Source of the DNA: Bacillus sp. (in: firmicutes)
GTDB lineage: Bacteria; Bacillota; Bacilli; Bacillales; Cytobacillaceae
Direction of reading: 5' to 3'
NCBI GenBank assembly: GCA_031177865.1
Contig: JAPSKD010000003.1
Coordinates: 1 to 64,000, forward strand
DNA: 64,000 bases
Shown here in pieces: positions 54,212-64,000 of the stretch. Under the pieces are notes generated by a model. The model was not told where the DNA came from. It searched no databases and saw only the letters and a program-made list of their open reading frames with translations. The position numbers and the translations under genes were made by a program. Position 1 is the first letter of the stretch; every line of letters begins with the position of its first letter.

Positions 54212-55900
54212 CTATTGCTTTACCACTGCTGCCTTAATTTTCTTCAAGACGCCAGGGTCAATTGATTCAAGAGAAGCAGCTGCCTGTTCTAAAGCTTCCT
54301 GATACTCAAAATGTCTGAATGCATTTTCTGCATCACTAAGTCCCTTGGCAACAGAAGGATATTGACTTCTGTATCTGTTTCCGTATTGAATCGCCTTTTC
54401 AGCAAGCAAAACACTTTCAATGAGTTCAACTGTTGTATTTGATAATTTTTCAACTGTTAAAACTGCAATCTCTAAATATTGATTTAGCGCTGATACGTTA
54501 AGCGGCTTTTCTTGAAGCTGAAGCTTTACGTTTTGTATACTTTCATTTGTATCTTCCAATAAATATTTGTAGTCTTCTGGTAATCCCGGAATATTACTTT
54601 TAGATACTAAACGAATCGTTTCGCCCACTTTTTTGGTTAATTCCCTTAGTGTTTCACGCGCTTCGAACTCATCTTTCCTTAGGGCTTGTAACTTGAGAGC
54701 GAAATTTTCTTGCTCTTCTTGAATCATTTCTATATGCATTTTTATTTCTTTAAGTTCTTCACAAAGAATCGTTAACGCCGTTTCATTGATATTTATTTTT
54801 TCCATCAAGATTTCATAGTGCTTTGTAACAGCAGCAAGCTGTTTTTCCAAATGCCTTTGGATTTCAAAGTCACTTTCGGTCAGATGATAGCTTTCTTGAA
54901 CATGCTTTACTTCATTAGAAAGATGATCATGTTCTTCTAGAACCAAGGATAAAAGTCCACTCATCCCTTTTTCATTTTGAAAGATGAAATGCTTCGCATT
55001 CACTTCTTTTTCCAATAAGTCAAACAGAATATCAATTCGCTCTTTAACTTCACCAATTCCTTCAAGTGCTTCCTCTATTTTCGTCTCTTCAATCAGTGCT
55101 AAATACTCAACCAATTTTTCTTGTAGACTTTCAATTTCATTTTCTAGTTGAATATGGCTTAAGTAATAACCCTTTTCTGTCATTTCACGATATCCATCAA
55201 AAATATCAGATAATTGAGCCGGGATTAGAGATTGACACTCTATTAACAGCTGAGGAATAGCATCCATATTGTTTTTAACCTTGATTAATTGATTGTGAAT
55301 TCCTAATACGAGCTCACGAGCTTCAAGATAGTTACCATGTTCAGTCTTCTCGTCAAATTCGTGAAACTTTTTCGTAACGTCCTCTAGTTGAGCTTCTAAG
55401 TATTTTTCTGACTTTCCAAAGCTATGTCGATGAGCAAGCAGCGTCTTTTTCGTTTCCCGATACAATTCCTTTAACTGCTCAATTTCAGTCCTGTTCTTTT
55501 CTTCGCTACCAACAAGTTCATGAAGCTCTTCAACAATTTTATTAATTTCATCTTGAGTTGACTGTAATTTATCTTTGATTTCCTGTTGAGTAGCCTTCGC
55601 TTTTTTAAAGCGGTATTTATCGATAAATTCTTCAGCATCAAATAACAACTCTTCTAATTCTGGCAATTTAACCGTAACAATATCATCCCATTGATTACGC
55701 CAGCCCTCGAATAATTCCTCGGTTTGTCCGGTCATATTTAATTGTTTTACCTTTGACATTTCATCCAAAATCGGCCGATTAAACAAATCGATTTTCCAAG
55801 TTTCCAACCTATCCATTTCTTTAAAATACTTTTTCTTTATAAAATACCCCAATACAAATAAGGCTAGTAGCAGGATAATAAATCCAATAAAATATGTCAC
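54212..55900 (-). CDS. ezrA: EzrA, septation ring formation regulator
   Basis: EzrA is a membrane-anchored spectrin-like protein that limits FtsZ ring formation and coordinates division with cell-wall synthesis. The 562-residue protein has one N-terminal membrane helix (residues about 4-22). The rest is almost entirely helical coiled coil (LETWKIDLFNRPILDEMSKV, then FRYK-type heptads). The C-terminal YGNRYRSQYPSVAKGL patch is conserved. GTG at 55900 is chosen because GGGGGC lies 6 nt upstream and the N-terminus matches B. subtilis EzrA. It lies between nifZ and refZ as in B. subtilis, without braB and hisJ. Confidence 0.95.
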   Translation of the reverse strand: MTYFIGFIILLLALFVLGYFIKKKYFKEMDRLETWKIDLFNRPILDEMSKVKQLNMTGQTEELFEGWRNQWDDIVTVKLPELEELLFDAEEFIDKYRFKKAKATQQEIKDKLQSTQDEINKIVEELHELVGSEEKNRTEIEQLKELYRETKKTLLAHRHSFGKSEKYLEAQLEDVTKKFHEFDEKTEHGNYLEARELVLGIHNQLIKVKNNMDAIPQLLIECQSLIPAQLSDIFDGYREMTEKGYYLSHIQLENEIESLQEKLVEYLALIEETKIEEALEGIGEVKERIDILFDLLEKEVNAKHFIFQNEKGMSGLLSLVLEEHDHLSNEVKHVQESYHLTESDFEIQRHLEKQLAAVTKHYEILMEKININETALTILCEELKEIKMHIEMIQEEQENFALKLQALRKDEFEARETLRELTKKVGETIRLVSKSNIPGLPEDYKYLLEDTNESIQNVKLQLQEKPLNVSALNQYLEIAVLTVEKLSNTTVELIESVLLAEKAIQYGNRYRSQYPSVAKGLSDAENAFRHFEYQEALEQAAASLESIDPGVLKKIKAAVVKQ

Positions 55901-56117
55901 GTTCAAGCCCCCTGTTTCAAACACTTCAATTAAATCTTACAACGCTAGATACTAATCTATTAAAAACCATCTAAATTCGGTAAAGTTCAATGCCTCTATG
56001 ATACCATGTAAACGACATTTTTTGACTAGTATTTTCAATTTTTTTCTAAAAGAAATTTTAAATTACTATTTTATGACAAAAAACCTAGTGAAAAGATTAA
56101 TCATTTAAACTACAAAT

Positions 56118-56162
56118 TAAAAAGCACTTGCTCAAGGAAATTTGGTTCCCAAGCTAGTGCTT
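56118..56162 (-). terminator. terminator of refZ
   Basis: AGCACTAGCT and AGCAAGTGCT arms form a long imperfect stem on the minus strand (about 56122-56162) with one mismatch, followed by TTTTTAATTTG. The 289-nt gap between ezrA and refZ otherwise shows no gene or clear motif. Confidence 0.65.
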
Positions 56163-56189
56163 ACCATTTATATCTATATGATTGTCCAA

Positions 56190-56819
56190 TTACAGGATAG
56201 CCTCTTTCTTTTCTATCATTTTAGTTGCTAGCGTGTTTTCGATCCAACTATTAATTTCCTTTAGATACTTTTGTTCAAAGAACCTTTCATTTGGAAAAAT
56301 ATATAGTACCTCTCTCAGATAATGAGCATTAATAAAGGGCATCATAAGTAAGCCTTTGTATTGGATGATTAAATACGCGATAGAATGTGGACGAAATTCC
56401 TTCCTTTCAAACCCTTTTTCAAACATCTTTTGAAAATAATACTTCTCCTTTAATGCATAGGTAGACATAATTTCTCTGACTACCTGAGAATCCATTGACA
56501 TTTCTCGGTATACGAAGCTTGTAAGTTCAATATTTTCACATTGATAGTGGAGCAAGTCAGCTGTAATCCGTTTTAAACAATCCTTTACGCCTGTATCTAT
56601 TAAAGAAAACTTTTCTTCAATAATACTGAGATATCGCTCAAAAAAGTAAGTAAAGCAATATTCTAATAATCCAAGCTTATTCTCAAAATGGTAAGCGATG
56701 GTTGCTGAGTTTACTTTTGCTGCAGTTGCAATATCACGTATCGATGTTCCAGCATATCCATTTGAATTAAAAAGCGATATCGCTGCTTTCACTATTTCTT
56801 CTTTAGAATCCTTTTTCAT
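56190..56819 (-). CDS. refZ: RefZ (YttP), TetR-family division regulator
   Basis: RefZ is a TetR-type DNA-binding protein that acts at Z-ring positioning at the pole during sporulation by binding RBM motifs near the origin. The 209-residue protein has the HTH AAISLFNSNGYAGTSIRDIA and IAYHFENKLGLLEYCF (residues about 9-55). A helical C-terminal domain follows. The ATG at 56819 is chosen because AGGAGGTG lies 5-6 nt upstream. It is divergent from the fRmsr gene, as in B. subtilis (yttP-ytsP). Confidence 0.9.
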   Translation of the reverse strand: MKKDSKEEIVKAAISLFNSNGYAGTSIRDIATAAKVNSATIAYHFENKLGLLEYCFTYFFERYLSIIEEKFSLIDTGVKDCLKRITADLLHYQCENIELTSFVYREMSMDSQVVREIMSTYALKEKYYFQKMFEKGFERKEFRPHSIAYLIIQYKGLLMMPFINAHYLREVLYIFPNERFFEQKYLKEINSWIENTLATKMIEKKEAIL

Positions 56820-56974
56820 CGTACACCTCCTGTATACACGAGTTTTATATCTTTCTATAAACAATTCTTGCTTAGATGGTATATTCCTTCATGAATTTAT
56901 CGACAAAGTATGCCCTTTTTCATGTTAGTTTGATAAAATAAATAAGAAATTTATTAAAGGAGGGGTGAAAAAAC

Positions 56975-57457
56975 ATGTTTAATGTCGAAATGTACAAGGG
57001 AAGCCGCCAAGAAAATTATGAATTGGTAAAAAAACAATTACAGGCACTTCTCCATGGCGAGAATAACCAAATCGCTAATCTTAGCAACACTTCTGCATTG
57101 TTAAATCAGTTTCTTGATCGTATAAATTGGGTTGGCTTCTATTTAATGGACGAGAATAACGAGCTAGTATTGGGGCCCTTCCAAGGACTGCCAGCATGTA
57201 TCCGTATCCCGCTGGGCAAAGGTGTATGTGGAACATCGGCAAAGAAAATGGAAACCATCCGGGTAGAAGACGTTCATCAATTTCCTGGTCACATTGCCTG
57301 TGATGCTGCCTCCAATTCCGAAATCGTTATACCTCTAATCAAGAACGGAAAATTACTTGGTGTCTTAGACATTGACTCACCAGAGAAAAATCGCTTTGAT
57401 GAGTTGGACCAACAGCAGTTGGAAGAATTTACAGCCATTCTTGTTAATCATTTGTAA
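56975..57457 (+). CDS. free methionine-(R)-sulfoxide reductase (GAF domain)
   Basis: fRmsr (YtsP) reduces free methionine-(R)-sulfoxide. The 160-residue GAF-domain protein has three catalytic Cys residues: C75 (GLPACIRIP), C85 (GKGVCGTS) and C109 (GHIACDAAS). The spacings of 10 and 24 match E. coli YebR C84, C94 and C118. GGAGGGG precedes the ATG by 9 nt. It lies beside a methionine gamma-lyase-like gene and refZ, consistent with oxidised-methionine handling, and ends in a terminator shared with the convergent gene. Confidence 0.95.
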   Translation: MFNVEMYKGSRQENYELVKKQLQALLHGENNQIANLSNTSALLNQFLDRINWVGFYLMDENNELVLGPFQGLPACIRIPLGKGVCGTSAKKMETIRVEDVHQFPGHIACDAASNSEIVIPLIKNGKLLGVLDIDSPEKNRFDELDQQQLEEFTAILVNHL

Positions 57458-57465
57458 AAAAAATA

Positions 57466-57487
57466 AAAACTCGCCTCGGCGAGTTTT
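57466..57487. terminator. bidirectional terminator between fRmsr and methionine gamma-lyase genes
   Basis: AAAACTCGCC (57466-57475) and GGCGAGTTTT (57478-57487) pair perfectly with a very short central loop. T runs lie on both sides, between convergent genes. Confidence 0.88.
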
Positions 57488-58675
57488 TTATATTTTTTCA
57501 AGTGCTTGTTCTATGTCCTCTTGTATATCCTCCCATGCTTCAAGACCCACTGACAGGCGAAGTAATGTATCGTCAATCCCCATTTTTCTTCGTTCTTCTT
57601 CTGGAACCACAGCGTGTGTCATGGTTGCAGGGTGCTGTATCAACGTTTCAGCATCTCCTAAACTTACCGCTATTTTTACCAACTGTAATTGATTCATAAA
57701 TAATTGAGCTGATTCCTTCGTTCCTTTTACGGAAAACGAAATCACCCCTCCAGGTTTTTTCATTTGTTTATGCATAATCTTATTATCATCTATATAGTCA
57801 CTATTGCCAGGAAAATAGAGCTTCTTTATTTTTGGATGATTCCGTAAAAATTCAACAAGCATATTGGCATTCTCACAATGACGGTCCATCCTAACGGGCA
57901 GCGTTTTTAAACCCCTTAATAAAAGCCAAGCATCAAATGGTGAGATTGTGCCGCCGATATCTTTTTGTGTTGTTCTCGATACCTGTTGGATAAAATCACT
58001 CTTCCCTACAACAATTCCAGCAATTACATCACCGTGACCACAAATATATTTTGTTGCACTATGAATAACAATATCACAGCCTAGGCTAATAGGAGTTTGT
58101 AAATACGGAGAGCAAAAGGTATTGTCCACCACAACAGGTATACCACGTTGTTTAGCGAGCTTCGAGACTAATTCTAAGTCAACTAGTTTCATGGTAGGAT
58201 TAATTGGGGTTTCTATATAGATACAGGCAGTATTTGGGTGAATCTCTTCTTCTAGAATTTCTTTTGAGGCCATTAACGAAAAATCATGGTTGATGTTATA
58301 TTTTTCTTTTAACAATTGTAGTAATCCAAACGTACAACCATATACACCTTGTGAACACAGGATATGGTCACCTGTTTTAGTTAAAGCTGTTAACACGGCA
58401 GAAACTGCTGCCATCCCTGATGAGAATGCCAAGGCTGCTTCACCTTGTTCCAGTTTTGCCATTCGGTCTTCGAGAATTTTTACGGTTGGGTTTCCTAGAC
58501 GGGAGTATATAAATCCTTCTTCTTGACCAGCAAATCTTCTCTCCCCTTGTTCTGCAGTTGAAAAGGTGAATGTGGAAGTTTGATACAAGGGAGGAACTAA
58601 ACTTCCTTGGTGTTCATCGGAACAATACCCAGAGTGAACGGCTTCCGTTTCAAAGCGAAAATTTTCATTTCCCAA
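57488..58675 (-). CDS. megL: methionine gamma-lyase / cystathionine-family PLP enzyme
   Basis: The 395-residue Cys/Met-metabolism PLP enzyme has the cofactor Lys in IHSATKYICGHGD and Tyr in FIYSRLGNPT. The segment VYGCTFGLLQ carries the Cys (C116-equivalent) that marks methionine gamma-lyases, which split methionine into methanethiol, ammonia and 2-oxobutyrate. Cystathionine gamma-lyase/synthase activity remains possible. A perfect cre site (58692-58705) overlaps the start region, so CcpA repression is likely. It is convergent with the fRmsr gene. Confidence 0.78.
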   Translation of the reverse strand: MGNENFRFETEAVHSGYCSDEHQGSLVPPLYQTSTFTFSTAEQGERRFAGQEEGFIYSRLGNPTVKILEDRMAKLEQGEAALAFSSGMAAVSAVLTALTKTGDHILCSQGVYGCTFGLLQLLKEKYNINHDFSLMASKEILEEEIHPNTACIYIETPINPTMKLVDLELVSKLAKQRGIPVVVDNTFCSPYLQTPISLGCDIVIHSATKYICGHGDVIAGIVVGKSDFIQQVSRTTQKDIGGTISPFDAWLLLRGLKTLPVRMDRHCENANMLVEFLRNHPKIKKLYFPGNSDYIDDNKIMHKQMKKPGGVISFSVKGTKESAQLFMNQLQLVKIAVSLGDAETLIQHPATMTHAVVPEEERRKMGIDDTLLRLSVGLEAWEDIQEDIEQALEKI

Positions 58676-58691
58676 TCTGACTCCTCCTAAA

Positions 58692-58705
58692 TGAAAACGC
58701 TATCA
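58692..58705 (-). promoter_or_regulatory. perfect cre site at the start of megL
   Basis: TGAAAACGCTATCA on the plus strand matches TGNAANCGNWWNCA at every position. It lies about 17-30 bp upstream of the megL ATG, in the leader or overlapping the promoter, a typical CcpA repression site. Confidence 0.7.
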
Positions 58706-58719
58706 TTTTTTTATTCATT

Positions 58720-58755
58720 TCTTTATACTATTCATTTCTTTATACTATTCATTTC
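58720..58755. repeat. 17-bp direct repeat upstream of megL
   Basis: TTTATACTATTCATTTC occurs twice in tandem, at about 58721-58755, with a partial third copy. The repeat is AT-rich and lies in the megL-rpsD divergent region, where it may create redundant promoter-like sequences. Confidence 0.6.
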
Positions 58756-58766
58756 CTGAAATTAAC

Positions 58767-58796
58767 TTGACACATTAATGAATAAAATTATATAAT
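58767..58796 (+). promoter_or_regulatory. strong sigma-A promoter of rpsD
   Basis: TTGACA (58767-58772) and TATAAT (58791-58796) are both perfect consensus boxes separated by 18 bp. The predicted start is near 58803. This gives a leader of about 198 nt. Confidence 0.88.
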
Positions 58797-58802
58797 ATTC
58801 TT

Positions 58803-59000
58803 TGTGTAAAATAACTGCAGCCTATGTGAACACGTGAATGGATTCATTTTGTTCCTCATGAGTCATTTTTACTTATGATGGTGCATCTTGTAACCCTCTG
58901 CTGCTAGGGCGAAGGTGCATGAAAACAAAATGGCTATCATTGATGTTTCATAACGGTTTTTATTTTACCAAAAAATAAAAACACTAAGGAGGAGTCATTC
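58803..59000 (+). promoter_or_regulatory. ribosomal protein S4 leader of rpsD
   Basis: The leader before rpsD has GTAACCCTCTGCTGCTAGGG and GCGAAGGTGCATG, with pairing between ACAAAATG-type segments on either side. In B. subtilis, excess S4 binds the rpsD leader and represses translation. The position, length and internal complementarity fit that known element; I do not claim exact secondary structure. Confidence 0.75.
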
Positions 59001-59603
59001 ATGGCTCGTTATACTGGCTCAAGCTGGAAAATTTCTCGTCGTCTTGGAATCTCTCTAAGCGGCACAGGTAAAGAATTAGAAAAGCGTCCTTACGCTCCTG
59101 GACAACATGGTCCAAACCAACGTAAGAAGCTTTCTGAATACGGATTGCAATTGCAAGAAAAGCAAAAACTTCGTCACATGTACGGAGTAACTGAGCGCCA
59201 ATTCCGTAACCTATTTGATAAAGCTGGCAAATTGGGTGGGGTTCACGGTGAAAACTTCATGATCCTACTTGAATCACGTCTTGACAACGTAGTTTACCGT
59301 TTAGGTTTAGCTCGTACTCGTCGTGCAGCACGTCAATTAGTTAACCATGGCCACATCTTAGTTGATGGTTCTCGCGTAGATATTCCATCATACCGTTTAG
59401 CTCCTGGTCAAACAATCAGCCTACGTGAAAAATCACGTAATCTTGATGTTGTTAAAGAAGCAGTTGAAGTTACTAACTTCGTTCCTGACTACTTAACGTT
59501 TGATGCAGACAAGCTTGAAGGTACATTCACTCGCTTACCAGAGCGTTCTGAATTACCGGCTGAAATTAACGAAACTCTTATTGTCGAGTTCTACTCTCGT
59601 TAA
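59001..59603 (+). CDS. rpsD: 30S ribosomal protein S4
   Basis: S4 nucleates 30S assembly and here autoregulates its own synthesis. The 200-residue protein begins [15 protein letters not shown] and contains the S4 RNA-binding domain (residues about 90-155; [20 protein letters not shown] and [11 protein letters not shown]). GGAGGAG lies upstream of the ATG. The codon use is markedly biased to highly expressed forms (CGT, GGT, AAC). Its terminator follows directly. Confidence 0.98.
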   Translation: MARYTGSSWKISRRLGISLSGTGKELEKRPYAPGQHGPNQRKKLSEYGLQLQEKQKLRHMYGVTERQFRNLFDKAGKLGGVHGENFMILLESRLDNVVYRLGLARTRRAARQLVNHGHILVDGSRVDIPSYRLAPGQTISLREKSRNLDVVKEAVEVTNFVPDYLTFDADKLEGTFTRLPERSELPAEINETLIVEFYSR

Positions 59604-59607
59604 TTTT

Positions 59608-59640
59608 TCAAAAACCGTGCCAGCAGTGGCACGGTTTTTT
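59608..59640. terminator. terminator of rpsD (bidirectional)
   Basis: AAACCGTGCCA (59612-59622) and TGGCACGGTTT (59627-59637) form a perfect 11-bp stem with a GCAG loop. Seven T follow on the plus strand. Confidence 0.95.
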
Positions 59641-59828
59641 TATTTCTTCTTTATCCACTTAATCGCCCTTGAATATAGTATTCCTAACAATGCGTATAGA
59701 ACAACTACCACCACTGCAGTCCAAATTCGTTCTTGTATCACACCATCAGCATACAAAACTGGGCCTAGCCCAAAGAAAGTAACAAGTAAAATGAGAATGA
59801 TAAAAAAAGCATGAACTAGAAATTTCAT
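59640..59828 (-). CDS. small hypothetical membrane protein
   Basis: The 62-residue protein has two membrane helices (FLVHAFFIILILLVTFFGLG and IWTAVVVVVLYALLGILY) and a basic tail (IKWIKKK). I do not recognise a family. GGTGGTGAT precedes the ATG by about 6 nt, and a terminator at 59608-59640 serves its 3' end. It is convergent with rpsD. Confidence 0.72.
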   Translation of the reverse strand: MKFLVHAFFIILILLVTFFGLGPVLYADGVIQERIWTAVVVVVLYALLGILYSRAIKWIKKK

Positions 59829-59931
59829 AAAAAATCACCACCAATTGGTCTTCTTATCCTACAAGACGTTGATTCTCCGTACGTTGTTACAAACTTGTAA
59901 TATTGGACTAGCTGTTTTTGATTAAGGGTGG

Positions 59932-60078
59932 ATTGTGACCGAAATTTCACTTCTTTCACCTTTTCGGTCACAATTATCATGTTATTGTGACCGTATTCCT
60001 GCTCCTTCCTCTTTTTCGGGCACAATTACCACTTTATTGTGACCGTATTCCTGCTCCCTCCAGTTTTTTGGGCACAAT
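59932..60078. repeat. tandem hairpin repeat block B (about 52-bp period)
   Basis: Three hairpin units of the form GGTCACAAT, loop, ATTGTGACC are spaced by pyrimidine-rich linkers such as GTATTCCTGCTCCTTCC. The first hairpin (59965-59992) is perfect, with 9-bp arms. The layout matches block A (5804-6020), but the stems use GTCAC/GTGAC in place of GTAAC/GTTAC. The 334-nt gap before tyrS holds this block and the tyrS terminator. Confidence 0.8.
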
Positions 60079-60112
60079 CAATAGATTCAGCCACAAGGAT
60101 ACCAATTTTTAT

Positions 60113-60151
60113 AAAAGAAAATCCCGGCCTCATGTACCGAATGAGGCCGGG
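60113..60151 (-). terminator. terminator of tyrS
   Basis: CCCGGCCTCAT (60123-60133) and ATGAGGCCGGG (60141-60151) form a perfect 11-bp stem with a 7-nt loop. TTTTCTTTTAT follows on the minus strand. Confidence 0.93.
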
Positions 60152-60162
60152 TTTTCTAATAA

Positions 60163-61701
<1,539 letters not shown>

Positions 61702-61707
61702 ATAGAA

Positions 61708-61736
61708 TTTTTACCATAAATTATTTCCACTGTCAA
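61708..61736 (-). promoter_or_regulatory. sigma-A promoter of tyrS
   Basis: On the minus strand a perfect TTGACA (61731-61736) lies 17 bp upstream of TAAAAA (61708-61713). The predicted start is near 61701, at the T-box 5' end. Confidence 0.6.
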
Positions 61737-61794
61737 ACAGAAATTGGTAATATCAGAAAAATGTAGAAGTTTGTCATTTCTACAATCATCATTA

Positions 61795-61803
61795 TGCTAT
61801 AAT
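61795..61803 (+). promoter_or_regulatory. extended -10 promoter of the class A PBP gene
   Basis: TGCTATAAT is a perfect extended -10 element, about 28 bp upstream of the ATG. No good -35 is present at 17 bp, which is usual for extended -10 promoters. Confidence 0.55.
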
Positions 61804-61830
61804 ATATGTGATTTTAAAAGAGGTGATTCG

Positions 61831-64000
61831 ATGAACGATAAATTTCAAGCGTGGATAGAGAAACTGAAATCCATTTCTAACTTGTTTACCCATAAAAAGA
61901 CAGTAAAAAGTGCACGTATTACGTACCAGGTCTTTTGGAACCTTATGCTGCTGATTATAACTGTCGTCATTCTTGGGGGAGCATTTGCAGGAGGTGTGGG
62001 TGCAGGATATTTTGCCTCGCTTGTTAAGGATGAGCCTGTCCGGTCTTATGACAGCATGAAAAAGGATATTTATAATTATACGGAAACATCGGACTTATAT
62101 TTTTCTGACAATGTTTATCTTGGAAAGCTGCGTACAGACCTAGAACGGGAAGAAGTAAAAATTGATCAAGTATCAGACTACCTTGTAAAAGCAGTAATTG
62201 CAACAGAGGATGAGTATTTCTACAAACACAAAGGGGTTGTCCCAAAAGCGGTTTTGCGAGCACTTTTCCAAGAAGTAACAAATTCTGCTATTCAAACAGG
62301 TGGTAGTACGTTAACACAGCAATTAATCAAAAACCAAATCTTAACGAATGAGGTTTCATTCGAAAGGAAAGCAAATGAAATCTTACTGGCACTGCGTCTA
62401 GAGAAATTTTTTAGCAAAAAGGAAATTCTAGAAGCTTACTTAAACGTTTCAACCTTTGGAAGAAATTCATCTGGTAAAAATATCGGCGGTGTTCAAGCCG
62501 CAGCAAATGGAATATTTGGGAAAAACGCGAGCGAATTAACCCTTCCACAAGCTGCCTTTATTGCAGGTTTACCACAAAGTCCCTTTGGCTACACACCCTT
62601 TACAAGAGAGGGTACTGTAAAAAACAATTTAGAACCAGGGCTTACCCGAATGAAAACGGTTTTAAAAAGAATGTATGATGGCGGTCACATCACTGAAAAG
62701 CAATATGCTGAAGCTGCAGCCTATGATATTACAAAGGATTTTATTCCAGCAAGCGACAACCCGCTTGAAAAATATCCATACTTATCATTTGAAATTGAAA
62801 AGCGAGCCGTCGAAGTATTGACCAATGTATTGGCGAAAAACGAAGGTTATGAAGAAAAAGATTTAAAGGAAGATGAAAATCTTTATTATAAATACCGAAC
62901 ATTAGCTAAGCAAAACTTAAGACAAAATGGATACGAGATTCACACAACGATTAACAAAGAAATATATGATGTATTTCAGACTGTTAAGAATAACTACCCT
63001 AACTATGGACCTGATAAGCAAGAAACGAAACAGGATCCTGAAACAGGTGAAACAATCACTGTCATGGAGCCCGTTGAAGTCGGTGCTATGCTTATCGAGA
63101 ATAAAACAGGGAGAATCATCAGTTTTGTCGGTGGACGAGACCATAATAAACAGGAGCTTAATCATGCGACGAGTGCTGTGAGACAAAATGGTTCTACGAT
63201 GAAGCCATTACTTGTTTATGCACCTGCCATTGAATTGGGGAAAGCATCACCAGGTACACCTTTACCGGATGTAGCCTTAAGGCTTGACCCTTCCAGTTCA
63301 AAACCATGGCCTAACAACTATGACAGGCGATACAGCGGTATCACATCAGCCAGATATGCACTAAAAAAATCTTATAACGTACCTGCTGTTAAATTGTATA
63401 AAGATATCATTGACCAGCAGCCTGCAAAGTATCTTGAAAAAATGGGCTTTACATCCTTAAGAAGCGAGGATTATACCAATCTCTCAACCTCTATTGGATC
63501 AATGAAAAATGGCGTAACAGTCGAAGAAAACACCAACGCCTTTGGAACCTTTGCGAATCAAGGTAAATTTATTGATGCGTACATGATCGAAAAGATTGTC
63601 GATAAAAACGGCAAGACCATTTACCAACATGAAGTACAGCCTGTTGACGTGTTTAAACCGCAAACAGCGTTTTTAACACTTGATATGATGCGGGATGTAA
63701 TTAAAAGTGGTACAGCTGCTGGTATTAACAGTAAGCTGAAGTTTAGGGCTGATTGGGCAGGTAAAACAGGAACTGGGCATGATTATCATGACGCTTGGTT
63801 TGTGGCTACCAATCCAAATGTAACCTTCGGAATCTGGACTGGCTATGATACACCAAAATCATTAAAAACCGGCGGAATGTCCTACTCACAGAGGACAAAT
63901 AATTTATGGGCTGAATTAATTAATGCCGCATATGATATTAAACCTGAGTTAATTAATCCTTCTGAATCATTTCCTGTACCAGAGGGAATAGTAAAGCGTT
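61831..64000 (+). CDS. class A penicillin-binding protein (PBP1-type), partial
   Basis: This is a bifunctional peptidoglycan glycosyltransferase/transpeptidase. About 723 residues are visible and the 3' end runs off the window. A membrane helix lies at about residues 32-60. The glycosyltransferase domain has ATEDEYFYKHKG (catalytic Glu126) and GGSTLTQQLIKN. The transpeptidase domain has the SxxK motif as STMK (Ser455), SYN and KTGTG. AAAAGAGGTGATT lies just upstream of the ATG. The gene is divergent from tyrS; at this position several Bacillus species have a PBP1A-type gene, but I do not assign a symbol. Confidence 0.95.
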   Translation, partial: MNDKFQAWIEKLKSISNLFTHKKTVKSARITYQVFWNLMLLIITVVILGGAFAGGVGAGYFASLVKDEPVRSYDSMKKDIYNYTETSDLYFSDNVYLGKLRTDLEREEVKIDQVSDYLVKAVIATEDEYFYKHKGVVPKAVLRALFQEVTNSAIQTGGSTLTQQLIKNQILTNEVSFERKANEILLALRLEKFFSKKEILEAYLNVSTFGRNSSGKNIGGVQAAANGIFGKNASELTLPQAAFIAGLPQSPFGYTPFTREGTVKNNLEPGLTRMKTVLKRMYDGGHITEKQYAEAAAYDITKDFIPASDNPLEKYPYLSFEIEKRAVEVLTNVLAKNEGYEEKDLKEDENLYYKYRTLAKQNLRQNGYEIHTTINKEIYDVFQTVKNNYPNYGPDKQETKQDPETGETITVMEPVEVGAMLIENKTGRIISFVGGRDHNKQELNHATSAVRQNGSTMKPLLVYAPAIELGKASPGTPLPDVALRLDPSSSKPWPNNYDRRYSGITSARYALKKSYNVPAVKLYKDIIDQQPAKYLEKMGFTSLRSEDYTNLSTSIGSMKNGVTVEENTNAFGTFANQGKFIDAYMIEKIVDKNGKTIYQHEVQPVDVFKPQTAFLTLDMMRDVIKSGTAAGINSKLKFRADWAGKTGTGHDYHDAWFVATNPNVTFGIWTGYDTPKSLKTGGMSYSQRTNNLWAELINAAYDIKPELINPSESFPVPEGIVKR

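Overview
The window is low-GC chromosomal DNA from an endospore-forming member of the Bacillaceae, probably Bacillus or Neobacillus-like. The basis is gene order that follows the Bacillus subtilis dnaI-gapB-polA-phoPR-citZ-pyk-dnaE-ackA-thiI-ezrA-rpsD-tyrS region almost gene for gene. Sporulation genes (ytrH, ytrI, ytfJ/gerW, ytaF, refZ, an alpha/beta SASP), strong AGGAGG-type ribosome binding sites and U-tract terminators fit this. It is core chromosome: I see no prophage, transposase, CRISPR array, rRNA or tRNA gene.

Layout. 1-6.7 kb (minus strand): the replication-initiation genes dnaI (partial) and dnaB with nrdR, then speD and the gluconeogenic gapB under CcpN-type sites. A decayed NERD-domain gene on the plus strand (4887-5785) and a block of tandem hairpins (5804-6020) follow. 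6.1-13.4 kb: coaE, ytaF, mutM, polA, phoR and phoP. 13.5-17.7 kb: a MaoC-like gene and the citZ-icd-mdh TCA block. 18-25.4 kb: ytwI, ytvI, an FxsA gene, pyk-pfkA and accDA. 25.5-31 kb: a FadR/GntR regulator, malic enzyme and dnaE. 31-37.3 kb: ytrHI, nrnA, ytpI, ytoI, ytkL and an M24 peptidase. A candidate 6S RNA lies at 37.34-37.54 kb, upstream of the oppositely oriented ald. 39-45 kb: small hypothetical genes, a Usp protein, moaB-ecsC, ackA, ytxK and tpx. 45.7-51.4 kb: ytfJI, yteJ, sppA, nadK, an acyl-CoA synthetase and a SASP gene. 51.7-61.4 kb: thiI-nifZ (tRNA thiolation), ezrA, refZ, fRmsr, a methionine gamma-lyase-like gene, rpsD with its S4 leader, and tyrS behind a tyrosine T-box. A class A PBP gene runs off the right edge.

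The genes form a central-carbon hub: glycolysis (pfkA, pyk), gluconeogenesis (gapB), TCA (citZ, icd, mdh), malate decarboxylation (ytsJ), the malonyl-CoA step (accDA) and acetate overflow (ackA). Recognisable regulatory DNA joins them: CcpN boxes, cre sites and two identical GntR-type palindromes next to ytsJ and accD.

The least explained signals are non-coding: two distant blocks of tandem hairpins sharing one architecture, five modular copies of a long palindromic intergenic element, one GC-rich nested inverted repeat, a hairpin that pairs the ytaF Shine-Dalgarno, and structured leaders before speD and citZ. No clearly new multi-gene system was found; the repeats and leaders are the best leads.
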